64,000 bases of DNA from Erodium maritimum (lineage: Eukaryota > Streptophyta > Magnoliopsida > Geraniales > Geraniaceae): contig OY997591.1 in the NCBI GenBank assembly GCA_963921825.1, positions 41,561,825 to 41,625,824 of the forward strand, given 5' to 3'. Of the stretch, positions 26,181-38,285 are shown piece after piece. The position numbers and the translations under genes were made by a program. Position 1 is the stretch's first letter; every line of letters starts with the position of its first letter. The notes beneath the pieces are model-generated. The model was not told where the DNA came from, made no database searches, and worked only from the letters and a program-made list of their open reading frames with translations.

Positions 26181-27866
26181 TGTTAGTCTTAGTGCCCGTA
26201 GTTCAATCCTAAATGTCCAAATGTATATATCATCGTTAGCAATAAAATTAAAGCGGCTTTATATTACTTATGTGTTGGAGTAATATATCGACGTGTGCTC
26301 TGATCTATGCCCACCATGCGAATAGAACCATAGATCGAGATAGATCACACTAATGGGTCCCTAGTCAACAAAGCTTCACTAGAAGCGACTAGTATGAAAG
26401 ATGACTCTTTATGGCTTACGTTCTGTTAGTCATTGGAATGGGATTCCGGAGTCTGATCATAGATATCATGTGGGACATGATATTGGACGACCCGCCTTGA
26501 ATATGTGCCATAGATTAAGTCATGAACATATTCAGTGTCGTAGCTTGTCATGTATCCTTTGACCAAGGAGTCTTTGTGATCGCTATGTAGTCAACAACTG
26601 AGTTTGACCTGAGCCTAACGTTGTCCGTAACAGGGCTTCCATAACGGCCAGGATTGGCTTTGGGACGGGGTACATGAGTGACACGAAAGACGGCTAAGGG
26701 ATTTATCCCTCATACTAAGGTATGGGAAAGATATCGGTTCTCAGCCACTTGATCGAGAGTGACTGGAAGAATAGCATGGCCATGCACATGATACTGGGTA
26801 TCATATCTTCAGTCATCTCACATATCAAGGAACAGTGATTGAGAATAATAAGGATGACGGCTCTATGCCTTATCTCAATCAGGATATCGGAGATAAAAGG
26901 ATAATGACAGGGATGACGGAAAGGTTAGAATCGACAAGGTCGATTCGTTATGCAGTGTCAGGCAATACTAAAGTCTCGTTAGTTGCCACTTAAATAGGAT
27001 CAAGTAAAATGGGATTTTACGTTGATCTATTGACATGCATAAACCTAAGGGTCACACCGGAGGATGAAACTCATTCACACATTTATGGAGAATGGCCAAA
27101 AGGGAGTTGTCTCGGGACATGATCAAAACTGGGTTTTGAGTCATGTGCCCGTAAGTGAATAGGACTTTACGGATCAAGACAAGGCTTGGAGTCTTGGGAT
27201 TGATCGCGTCGGATAATGTTGGACATTTCCGGTATGGAAGGCTTGGAGGCGATGAGCGAATCACATGACCTCGTTGGAAATGGTCACGGGCCATGTTCCA
27301 AGAGGCCCATGAAAGGTTCATGCAAACAAGACCCATGGAACTAATTAATCAAGTCTTGATTAATTAGTACTAAGTAAGGAAGACAAGGATTAAGGTGTTG
27401 GTGATTCACCACCTAACCCAATCTTGTCTTGCCATACTTTGTCCTATTTACACCTTACTTGACACCATACTTGTCCCATGCCTTTAGTTGGACAAGTATG
27501 AGTTTTGTTATGTTTAAGTCATCTTTTTTCAACATAACAAACACAAGACAAGAATAGGAAACACAACTTCTCTCCCCCTTCCCTTGGAATTTCGGGTTTG
27601 GCAAGTTCTCTCCTCCATTTTTGTGTTCTTGAGTCCTCAAAGAGAAGAACTACGTGGCTTTGATTCCCATGTGGATACGTAGGCGTCTTGGAGACTCAAG
27701 CCAATCATTCGTTAACCGGTGTTCTTGTTTTGGTAAGAAATAGTGCTGAATTTTTCTCTTGTGAATCCATTCTTTGTTAGTTGTTTCATGGTTTAATCGT
27801 CTCTTGGTTTTCATTGATTTTCCGCTGCGAGTTGGTTCATCTCCAACCATACCTCGAGACCCAACA
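26181..27866 (+). repeat. 5' LTR of Copia copy 3
   Basis: The LTR is 1,686 bp, TGTTAGTC...CCCAACA, followed directly by TGGTATCAGAG. The palindrome is at 27340-27368. An AATAAA lies in the first ~70 bp, but whether it acts as a polyadenylation signal cannot be told. Confidence 0.94.
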
Positions 27867-29422
27867 GTGGTATCAGAGTCGTGCTACCTTTGGGATTCAC
27901 AAGACAATGTTCAAAGTTTCGGTTTTGCTTGAAAGCTTCGTTTTTGGCATGTTGTTTTGCTAAATTGTTTGGTAACATGTTTTAAATTATTGTTTATGGA
28001 TTTAATGCATGTAAAATGAATTTTTGAAAATTATTTCAAATCTGGAAATTTTGAAAAAAGTTTGATTTTTCGGGTCTCGGGAGCGGGACTCTCGGGGAGC
28101 CGAAACCTGGACCGAACGGGGCTCCGTTGGACGAAGCTAGGCCAAGCATGACCATTGGATGGTTGATATGCTAAGCCTAAACCGTTTTTTTAGTTATGAC
28201 GAGTTTGGAACCGTCATGACGAACTCGAAGATCAAATGTTCAAAAGTTTCATTTTTGAACGGTTTCGATAAACCGAGCATCAAAAAATTTCGAAACTTGG
28301 CTATTAAATAAAACCGGAAAATCACATGATGTTTGATAACATGCTTGTTTGATAACACGATGTGTGATGTGTTGTTGGCATGGTGTACATAATAGCCCCG
28401 AGCTCTATTTAATTATTTATCGCTTTTCACGGCCTGCGAGCCGTTAGAGTTAGCGTGTAATTATTCTTTCAAGGTGTGGTTGTCGAACCACTTGTTTGTA
28501 ATATTTATTTATTCCCGACCTGCGATCATGTATTAAATTGTAATATTTTACTCAAGACGAAGAAAGGGCGAAAAGGTCATTTGGTGGCTTTTCGGGTGTT
28601 GGCATCGGCTTGGAGTCAGTGGAGCTCAAGAAGCTAGTGGGAGTTAGTTTAGGGGGCTATTATGTGCACATTTATCGCTTTATGCTTGGTTTAGTTTATG
28701 CATGATTAATTCTATGTGTTTTAGAATTGCATGCTTAACTTTATTTACCGAGCATATCACCTCACTTGCAAAGATAAAATTGGAATTTTAATCCTTGTGT
28801 GTGAGCCCTTAGAATCGTCATTACATTGGATGTAGTTGACGTGTTCGAAGGAAGAATTACATTGGATGTAATTTGAGGCATCATTGCATTTGGAATGTAG
28901 TTGATGTGCTCATCGCATCTAGGATGTGTCAAAGTTTTAAACACAACCAGACAAGTAAAAATGGGTCATGTCCGATACCTCCCAATTATCAACACCTTAC
29001 TACCTCCCTGTCCTATGGGTGTCGTGCGCATTAGCGGAGCATCCATTTGAAAGCGGGGTAGTAGGTTTGGACAACATATGTGGGTGTCGTGCGCATCAGT
29101 AGAGCACCTACATAGTGACGAGCCATAGTTGAGAATTGGTGGACCCGACTACGATTCTCAGCCTGAGGTTGAGCTAGGGTAACAGATAGGGTAAGCCGTG
29201 TACATAAGTACATACCCTAGCCAAGAGTCACATTGGATGTGATTGGATGGAGTCCTACCTACATAGCTCGATTAAGTGGTGAGAATTAGTTCAGATTAAT
29301 CGAGTGAATCAAGGATCTTGGTTTCAGATTCTAAAGGTTTAGAATCGATTGTTGGTGTTTAAGCTTGATCTTCATAAAATTTATTCAGTTTACTAGATTG
29401 AATTTTATCTGTTGTAGATCAA
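27867..29422 (+). other. Primer-binding site and leader of Copia copy 3
   Basis: TGGTATCAGAG beside the LTR is the primer site. The ~1.5-kb leader matches that of copies 1 and 2 and contains no supported coding sequence. Confidence 0.82.
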
Positions 29423-32400
29423 ATGGCAAATTCAGCGAACATTAATAGTTTGTCATTAAAAACCATTCTTGACAGGGTTAAACTAAATGGGACAAACTAT
29501 TTGGACTGGTACAGAATTTTGAGGATAGTCCTCAAGTCTGAACGCAAAGAATATGTCCTTGACAAGGCTGTCTCTAAGACCATATCAGAGTTACATGAAG
29601 TGTCATTAATTCCTGAGAAGAATATATCAGGGATCTGGGATCCAAGGATATTCTGATGGTCAACAAGGGAATTGGAAGTGGCAAGGGCGGGGTCCATGCG
29701 CACTTGGTAGGAAAGATGAGACACCTGAGAATGTTTTCTTCTACTGCCAACAGCCTGGTCAGTGGAACCGGGATTACAGGAAGTTCACGGCTGATCTGAA
29801 GAAGGGCAGTGGGACTGCGCCTTCATCAAATAGCCTGGATGATCTGAAGAAGGGCAGTAGGACTGCTCCTTCATCAGGAAACCTGGATGATCTAAGGAAG
29901 GGCGGTGGGACCGTGCCTTCTTCCGGTATTAACTCTATAGAGCTACATCTCTCTACTTCCAAAGATTCATGGGTATTAGATACCAGGACTGAATCTCACA
30001 CATGCACTAATATATGGTGGGTGAAAATAGGAGAGGTTTGGAAAGCACGAAGTGGACCTCAGAGCTGTGGCAACTACTGTAGGATCCATGAGTCTTGCTT
30101 TGCCAAGTGGCCTTGTCTTAGTATTGTATAATGTATATTGCATACCTACTTTTAGTAGGAATATTATATCTATATCTATGTTTGACAAGGAAGGATATAA
30201 TGTTAATACTGGAAATGGAGTTTTCAATGTTATATGCAATGATATGTTTTATACTAGTACTGACTTGGTTGAAGGATTGTACATATTAGATATGGGTAAC
30301 AATGCCTCAAGTTCTATATATTACGTTAATACCAAGAGGTCTAAATCCAATGATTTAAACCTAACTCTGTTATGGCACTGTCATTTGGGTCGCATAAACA
30401 AGAAGCGCCTATCGGCACTTCAGAAGTACGGGCTTTCAAGTTCATTCGAATTTCATTCGATCGATAGGTGCAAGGTTTGTTTGATGGGTAAAATGACTAA
30501 AGTGCCATTTTATCGATCACGATGAAATGGCGGGTGAATTATTGGGGCTGATACACTCGAATGTGTGTAGACCAATAAGTTCACTTGCCAGGAGGGGTTT
30601 TATCTACTTTATCACATTTACTTATGATTACAGTAAATATGGTTATGTCTATTCGCTGAGACATAAGTCTGAAGCTTTTGATAAATTCAAAGAGTTTAAG
30701 ACTAAAGTAGAAAACCAGCTCGACAAAGGTATTAAGGCACTTCGATTGGATCGAGGTGGAAAATACTTGAACACAGAGTTATTAGATCATCTAAAAGAGA
30801 ATGGGATCCTTTTGGAATGGACTCCTCCTGGTACACTGTAGTTGAAAGGTGTAGCCAAACGGAGAAATAGGACATTGTTAGACAATGGTCCGTTCCATGA
30901 TTAGTTGGACTGATCTCCCAATCTCTTTCTGGGGTTATGCTCTAGAGATGACCGCATTCATAGTGAATCGGGCTTCGACGAAGGGTGTGAAAGGGACACA
31001 ATTTTAAAATGGTACGGGATGATGCCCGTTTTGTCCTTCCTAAAGATTTGTGGTTGCGAGGCTTATGTGAAACATTTGGTTTCGACTAAGCTCGAACCAG
31101 GATCTGAGATATGCACCTTCGTGTGGTGTCCCAAAGCAACAAGGGGATACTATTTCTACAATCCCAGTGAGAACATGGTGTTCGTCGCTTGGGGTGGGGT
31201 CTTTATGGAAAAGAAGTTTTGTTTCCAAAAGATGTCATTGGAAGGACTGTGCATCTCGAAGAAATTCAGGATGCTACAGATCTGTCTAAACCAATTGACA
31301 ACCCAGTAGAAAGGAGCCAGAGATTGTCATAGAGTGAGAACCAATTCCTATTACAATTCCGGAAGGTCCAAGGCGATTTGAAAGGGTCAATCTTCCACCT
31401 CCAAGATATGGTATCCGGAGGTGACAATGAAGTCATGGTGGATCACGATGATCCAGCCACCTTTCAAGAAGTCGTGGATGGGCCCGACTCCGAGTTATGG
31501 CTGGGAGCCATGAGGGAGGAAATGCAATCCATGTCGGACAACCGAGTTTGGGAACCGGTTGATCCCATCAATGGTGTGAGGACCATCGGATGCAAATGGA
31601 TCTTCAAGGTGAAGATGGACATGGACGACAACCCTCTGACCTACAAAGATCAACTGGTGGCGAAAGGTTATAGGCAGATCTAATGGATTGACTATGAGGA
31701 AACCTTCTCCCTAGTGTCTATGGTCAAAATCGATCCAAATTATTCTTGACATAACTGCGTATCATAATTACGAGATATGGCAAGAGGATGTCAAAACCGC
31801 TTTCCTAACTGGAAATTTGATTGAGTACGTTTGTATGTCTCGGCCCAAAGGTTTTGATGATCCGAAGAACAAGGGAAAGATTTATAAGTTGTTGAAATCC
31901 ATTTATGGATTGAAACGAACTTCTCGGAATTGGATCCTTCGTTTTGATGAAGCTGTAATTGGATTTGGCTTAATAAAAAACGAGGATGAATCTTGCGTTT
32001 ATAAGAAGGCTAGTGGGAGCAAGATTACCTTTCTGGTTCTCATTGAAAATGACATCCCAACCTTGCACGAGACTTAAGCTTGGTTGAGGAAGTGTTTTTC
32101 AATAAATGACTTAGGCGATGCTTCTTATATCTTAGGGATTAAGATATGCAGAGATCGCACCAAGAGGGTCTTGGATTTAAGTCAGGGAACCTATGTGAAC
32201 AAGGCATTGAGTAGGTTCTTAATGCTCGATTCAAAGAAAGTACTCTTACCCACTAGTCATGGAATTTATCTCAGCAAGACTCGGTGTCCTAAGACAGCTG
32301 ATGAGCTGAAAATGCTATGCGCTTGGGGGCAAGATCGATCATATATGCCATAACATGTATGAGACCGGACGTCTCGTAAGCCTTATGTTGTACCAGTAGA

Positions 32401-32840
32401 CATCATTCTAACCTGGGGGAAAGATGATGCTGAACTAGTCGTCAAAGGATGAGTAGACGCTAGTTTTCCAAGACAAATCCAGATGACTTTAGAAGTCAGT
32501 CAGGATATGTGTATACGCTGAATGGCAGAGCTTTAGCTAGGAGAGCGTAAAGCAAGATACCATTGCCTAATCTACGATAGAGGCCAAGTACATGGATGTT
32601 GCAGAGGCAGCTAAGGAGGCTATGTGGACTTGGAAATTCATGGCAGGGCTGGGTGTAATTAAAAACCCATCCAGCCCGATGAATCCATTTTGCGACAACA
32701 CAAGGGCCATTGCGCAAGCTAAAAGCCCAGATCGCATAACAAATCCAAACATGTACTGTGGCGTATCCACCTCATCAGAGAAATACTGAACTGAGGTGAA
32801 GTGAAGATAACCTATATTGCAACAGATGATAACATAGCCA
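29423..32840 (+). pseudogene. gag-pol remains of Copia copy 3
   Basis: In order: gag start at 29423, a cysteine-containing stretch near 29735 followed by three 48-bp (16-residue) repeats at 29793-29936, protease region ~29930-30130, pre-integrase and integrase ~30250-30840 (HCHLGRINKKRLSAL; TYDYSKYGYVY; TPPGT), RT ~31378-32300 (KWIFKVK; YGLKRTSRNW), and RNase H ~32440-32790. This is the best preserved of the three family-A copies, yet still broken. Confidence 0.9.
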
Positions 32841-32940
32841 ACCCTTTGACTAAGGCAGTGTCACTGCCTGAACATGTTAGACATGTAAAGTCGATGGGGA
32901 CATATTGGAGTTTAGATTGGAACTAGGGCAAGTGGGAGAT

Positions 32941-34625
32941 TGTTAGTCTTAGTGCCCGTAGTTCAATCCTAAATGTCCAAATGTATATATCATCGTTAGC
33001 AATAAAATTAAAGCGGCTTTATATTACTTATGTGTTGGAGTAATATATCGACGTGTGCTCTGATCTATGCCCACCATTCGAATATAACCATAGATCGAGA
33101 TAAATCACACTAATGGGTCCCTAGTCAACAAAGCTTCACTAGAAGCGACTAGTATGAAAGATGGCTCTTTATGGCTTACATTCTGTTAGTCATTGGAATG
33201 AGATTCCGGAGTCTGATCATAGATATCATGTGGGACATGATATTGGACGACCCTCCCTGAATATGTGCCATAGATTAAGTCATGAACATATTCAGTGTCG
33301 TAGCTTGTCATGTATCCTTAGACCAAGGAGTCTTTGTGATCGATATGTAGTCAACAACTGAGTTTGACCTGAGCCTAACGTTGTCCGTAACAGGGCTTCC
33401 ATAACGGGCAGGATTGGATTGGGGACGGGCTACATGAGTGAAACGAAAGGCGGCTAAGGGATTTATCCCTCATACTGAGGTATGGGAAAGATATCGGTTC
33501 TCGGCCGCTTGATCGAGAGTGACTGAAAGAATAGCATGGCCATGCACATGATACTGGGTATCATATCTTCAGTCATCTCACATATCAAGGAACAGTGATT
33601 GAGAATAATAAGGATGACGGCTCTATGCCTTATCTCAATCAGGATATCGGAGATAAAAGGATAATGACAGGGATGACGAAAAGGTTAGAATCGACAAGGT
33701 CGATTCGTTATGCAGTGTCAGGAAATACTAAAGTCTCGTTAGTTGCCACTAAATAGGATCAAGTAAAATTGGATTTTACGTTGATCTATTGACATGCATA
33801 AACCTAAGGGTCACACCGGAGGATGAAACTCATTAACACATTTATGGAGAATGGCCAAAAGGGAGTTGTCTCGGGACATGATCAAAACTGGGTTTCGAGT
33901 CATGTGCCTGTAAGTGAATAGGACTTTACGGATCAAGACAAGGCTTGGAGTCTTGGGATTGATCGCATCAGATAATGTTGGACATTTCCGGTATGGAAGG
34001 CTTGGAGGCGATGAGTGAATCACGGGACCTCGTTGGAAATGGCCACGGGCCATGTTCCAAGAGGCCCATGAAAGGCTCATGCAACCAAGGCCCATGGAAC
34101 TAATTAATCAAGTCTTGATTAATTAGTACTAACTAAGGAAGACAAGGATTAAGGTGTTGGTGATTCACCACCTAACCCAATCTTGTCTAGCCATAGTTTG
34201 TCCTATTTACACCTTACTTGACACCATACTTGTCCCATGCCTTTAGTTGGACAAGTATGAGTTTTGTTATGTTTAAGTCATCTTTTTTCAACATAACAAA
34301 CACAAGACAAGAATAGGAAACACAACTTCTCTCCCCCTTCCCTTGGAATTTCGGGTTTGGCAAGTTCTCACCTCCATTTTTGTGTTCTTGAGTCCTCAAA
34401 GAGAAGAACTACGTGGCTTTGATTCCCATGTTGATACGTAGGCTTCTTGGAGACTCAAGCCAATCATTCGTTAACCGGTGTTCTTGTTTTGGTAAGAAAT
34501 AGTGCTGAATTTTTCTCTTGTGAATCCATTCTTTGTTAGTTGTTTCATGGTTTAATCGTCTCTTGGTTTTCATTGATTTTCCGCTGCGAGTTTATTCATC
34601 TCCAACCATACCTCGAGACCCAACA
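32941..34625 (+). repeat. 3' LTR of Copia copy 3
   Basis: The LTR is 1,685 bp, preceded by the purine tract GGGCAAGTGGGAGAT and followed by the CCGGT duplication. The palindrome is at 34099-34127. Confidence 0.94.
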
Positions 34626-34630
34626 CCGGT

Positions 34631-35492
34631 TTGCACATGAGCAGACGAATCGGCCCTTCATCTATTAGTCCACTGTCCGGTGGCGGTAGAGTGCTGGGCT
34701 AAGTCGGGATTGAATACTCCCTAGGACGCGCAATCTATCTCAGAATGGCTGCAGAAAACGCTTAGTAGTAACCCTCCGACGAGTGGAGGACTAATAGGAT
34801 GCATATTATGGGAGGTGTGGAAGGCTAGGAACAAGGTGGTATGAGAGCAGACGAAACAACAGGCGGCCACTATTTTCCAGACAACGTTCCATTTACAAGC
34901 AGGGTGGTTGGAGGCTAAGAAGAGGAAGCGACAGTCTCAAGCACGGCCAGGTCAAGCCCATGGAGGGGCGACAGAGAGGTGGTAACATCCGGCTCTGGGG
35001 ACGTGGGCAATAAATACGGATGGAGCGCTCTTCGCAGCGGCAAACTTGATGGGGACTGGCTGGATATGCAGGGATGACCGGGGATGTCTCACAGGAGCCC
35101 GATCAGCATCCTTCCATGACCCTCAGAACCCGGGACTGGTGGTGTGTTATGCAGTCAGGGAGGCTTTAACTTGGCTCCTGCAACACCCACAGCAACAGAC
35201 GACAATGCGAAGTGAATGTAAGATCATAGTGGATATGATCAGGAAAGGAGGGCGGTTGTTCTCTCCTTTAGGGACAATTATCACAGATTGTATCTCCCTT
35301 TTAGCTAAACTCGAGTACGTGCAACTCGTTTTTGTAAAACAGACAGCGAACAAAGCAGCTCACTGGCTTGCCAGGGCGACTTGTTCCTCCCCTGTCTGGA
35401 ATTGGTCCGGGGGTCATATCCCCGAGCATCTTCAAAATATCCTTATTGCCGATATTGAAATAATATGTTATCATTTCTCTCAAAAAAAAAAA
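34631..35492 (+). pseudogene. LINE-A part 3: zinc-binding tail, RNase H and poly(A)
   Basis: The LINE resumes after the Copia element with the end of its zinc-binding region, then LLWEVWKARN (~34800) and a plant-type RNase H: NTDGALFAAA with the first acidic residue (~35010), GTGWICRDDRG (~35050), YAVREALTWLL with the conserved glutamate (~35150), ECKIIVDMI (~35215), and the C-terminal NKAAHWLAR (~35350). The RNase H frame is open from ~34995 to the stop at 35523-35525, reading through the A-run. A run of A at 35482-35492 after TTTCTCTC marks the LINE 3' end. A target duplication was not found, as expected for a degraded 5'-truncated copy. Confidence 0.88.
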
Positions 35493-35601
35493 CAAGAAAG
35501 GCAAAAACGAGTGGAAAAAATTTAAGGAGTCACGTTCTTCACGGCTCTTATTTTCTTCCCAATCTATCTCATTACCAAATAATCCACTTGTTTTTTTACT
35601 T
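35493..35601. other. Spacer and left target duplication of the ORF1-only LINE
   Basis: About 90 bp of unassigned sequence, then ACTTGTTTTTTTACTT at 35586-35601. This recurs with one T fewer at 38085-38099, on the far side of the next element. Confidence 0.75.
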
Positions 35602-38084
35602 ACCACCCACGTCTTGTAAGTCGCAGCTCTGCTAAGGTTAACTCATCTGCTAGGGTTTTGCGTTTTCCGATTTATTCTTCACTCACGAACATGACGTCGG
35701 CTTCGTCTGGGGGGAGATTGGTGTCGTCGGGATTTGTCGGTGATGCACCAGGAGAGACTGGGGTGGGTAATAATTGGCCGGTGAGTCCGCGATCGGAACG
35801 GGTGTCGGAGGGGAAGGAAGGGGACGGGCAGGGGTATCCGTCAGGGGTAGAGGGGGAGTCGATCACTCCGATGATCTCTTCCCCGTCTACTTGGTCTCCG
35901 TGCAGCGACGAGGATCGCTGCATGGAGTTCTCGGCGCAACAGGTTGAGGTACGGCGGGAGGTACGAGTTTCACGCCGGTTGCAGGTAGTGGGACCTCGGC
36001 CGAGGAAGAGGATGGTACGGCGCGTGGTGGTGGCGTCGGTGGAGAAGCAGATGTCGGGGTCGGAGGACGATCCAGTGGAGCCGCTCCGGGATGGGATGGC
36101 GCTGATCCCGATCGTCATATCATCGGCTTCGGGATCGGAGGCCTCTGAATCTCTGGAGGCGGTGGCGTGGCGGCTACGGAAGGTGAAGGCGCCGGTAGTG
36201 GTGCTTCCTAGGGTTTTGGACGACGCTCGAAACAGGGGCGTGGGCCCGGTCCTGATGGCGAATGCGAGGCGAGTGGGTCAGCCTGGACTGGGGGGGGGGG
36301 GGGGGCGGGTGGGTCGGGCGGGCGTCAGGACTGGGGGGCTGCAGTAAAGATGGGTTGGCAACCACGGCCGGGCTCAGGCCCAAGGGATCAAGGAGGGAGT
36401 ACCAGGCCGGGCTGGACGCGGGCTGGTTAGGGGGATGTGGACCAATGGGTGGCACGTTACGGGGAGAGATCGGGTCAAGATCTACGGCCCGGGTCGAGCC
36501 AGGGGGTGCGGGTGGATTTTGGACATAACCGGGTCGAGTCGGACCCGGAGAATTACTCGACCCGTGGGGGCACGGGTTATAACCCGTTCGGATCGAGGGG
36601 ATGTGATGGGCGCCAGACGGGGGATCAGATATGGGATCTGGGTTCCCAAATGGGGTCGATGAAAATCAGGGAGGTGGTGGTGCCGGTGCAGGATGTCACG
36701 GGGCGGGGTAATTTGTATCGCTTTGCGCTGGCAGCCAAGGTACTGACGACTAAGATGATCTATTGGAAGTCAGTTGTAGCAAGATTGGAAGATGCCTGGG
36801 GTATGAAAGTAGAGGCCAAACCTTTAGAGGGGGATCTCATAGGTTTCTTCTTCAAGACAACAAAGGAAAGGGAGAGGGTCGTCATGGGAGAACCTTGGTC
36901 GTTCTGGGACTCACTAGTATTATTTACATATCTACATGCCCACATGCAGGTCCAGGACCTGGAATTCCATCATTTCTCAGTATGGACGCGTGTGTCAAAT
37001 TTGACAGTAGGGTCATGGACGAGGGATGTGGGGTTTCGTGTGGGGAATGCCTAGGTGTTTGTCAAGGCGTGGATGTGGGTAAGGACGGACTGTGCTGGGG
37101 AGATGTTATGAAGGTCAGGATCAGAGCGGACATCAGAGTTCCTTTGCAGAGCCAACTTTGGTTTCGTCTATCAGTTTCCCAGGTACGTACTCGATTGGTG
37201 ATTTCATATGAACATATGCTTGAGCACTGCTTTGAATGCTATTGTGCGAGTCATTTGTTCCTAGTATGGTGGTGGAAGGTAAAAGTGGCCCATCGCTGAA
37301 GGCACCGGCGGATCCCAGATCTGGGATAGAGAAGGCGAAACATGGGAAGGCGACGCCTGGAACAAACTGGACGTATATGAGAGGCTTGGGTAATTTGGGA
37401 TCCAAGGCGGTTGGGCCGAGCACTCCTCAAAGGACCCAAGAAACATGGGAGCAGGGGAGACAATCTTTGCACAGGGAGGAGGAGGTTCCGGTCGGGTGGA
37501 TTCCCCGGGAGATGTCGCCATCACTTTCTGGAAAGAAACGTCTAGAGAGGGAGGTGTAACCTGAGGAAGAGACAGGGTCGTCAGCTTCGGAGGGGGCGTC
37601 CAATGTAGTGACGGGGGGCGGTAAGCACCCCCACCTCCAGGAATGAGAGCCTGGAGGCCCAGGAAGGGTTTGGTCGACTGTATCCCCTTCCTGGCAGTTT
37701 AGTGGCAATGGTTATGCCAACAGTCGATAAGATGCTCCCCTACCACTTCAAGGTCGGCAATCCCACGTTCAGGAGCCCTATACTTATCATTTAAGGGAGG
37801 ACGACGCACGCTGACTTACCGGGGGAGTTATCGGTCCACCACTGTTCAGTTTTCACCTGGTCTGCTCGTTCAGCGACTTATGGTTGGAGCATACTGTATC
37901 GGTATCCATGGATGCTACCGCAGTCAACCCCCCGACCGCCTCTATGCATATGAGCACCATTTATTTCTTAGCATTTATGTCTCAGTTTATTTATCTTTAG
38001 TTTACTGGTTTGTAAGGGGTTTGTCGTCATACGAACACCTATTTACTTTATTTATTTAATAATATTGTCATTCCTCTAAAAAAA
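35602..38084 (+). mobile_element. ORF1-only LINE derivative (internally deleted plant L1)
   Basis: The 2,483-bp element is bounded by a 15-16-bp target duplication (35586-35601; 38085-38099) and ends in a short A-run after AATATTGTCATTCCTCT, similar to the LINE-A 3' end. It has a ~90-bp 5' untranslated region and ORF1 remains, but no endonuclease or RT. After ORF1 (about 37560) the sequence is 3'-UTR-like. Full-length relatives carry an ORF2 of about 4 kb between these parts, so either ORF2 was lost before or after insertion, or this is a non-autonomous subfamily mobilised by LINE-A/B-type enzymes. Confidence 0.8.
35691..37300 (+). pseudogene. LINE ORF1 (DUF4283-like with zinc knuckle), broken
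   Basis: ORF1 proteins of plant L1 elements bind the element RNA. The start is ATG at 35691, after a 5' UTR. The first ~220 residues are Ser/Gly/Arg-rich. The reading then changes frame near a run of 16 G (36290-36305). The middle resembles the DUF4283 core: GNLYRFALAAKVLTTK (~36710), FFFKTTKERERVVMGEPW (~36850), and a loop ending near 37050. A zinc knuckle follows near 37205-37255 (SYEHMLEHCFECYCASH), where the last position of the usual CCHC set is Trp instead of Cys. At least two frame changes make it non-functional. Confidence 0.8.
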
Positions 38085-38099
38085 ACTTGTTTTTTACTT

Positions 38100-38273
38100 C
38101 TCAATAATAATTTAATTAAATAAGCATCATCTATGTACACATTGTGAAAGTGATTGTCATAGATAGGAGCATCCGGAGAGAGACGTTATGGGTTTATGTG
38201 CACCCAAAGCTTCCACTCTGTATTAGCTTTGCCCATGACAAACATACAGTATGGCTTCTTCCGATCGACTATC
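38100..38273 (-). other. Unassigned fragment with a coding-like minus-strand frame
   Basis: Between two LINE insertions lies ~175 bp of older sequence. On the minus strand one frame runs for about 55 codons with a single stop, including KPYCMFVMGKANTEWKLW and later DAPIYDNHFHNVYIDDAY, a composition more like protein than AT-rich filler. I do not recognise the family. It could be a host exon relic or chance. Confidence 0.25.
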
Positions 38274-38285
38274 CTGTTGTTTCGT

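Larger units (their letters stand above)
26181..34625 (+). mobile_element. Copia family A copy 3, sense, inserted in LINE-A
   Basis: All parts are present: 5' LTR 26181-27866, primer site, leader, gag, protease, integrase, RT, RNase H, polypurine tract (~32926-32940), 3' LTR 32941-34625. CCGGT is duplicated perfectly at 26176-26180 and 34626-34630. The LTRs share private variants (both lack a short block before TGGGTCCC that other copies have) and by eye differ by only a few percent, so this is among the younger insertions here. The structure is complete but the coding region is broken, with several interruptions. Confidence 0.95.

Noticed and set aside
35672-36118. 148-codon minus-strand frame opposite ORF1
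   Set aside because: Shadow of GC-rich ORF1 coding sequence; Ser/Pro-rich with no domain.
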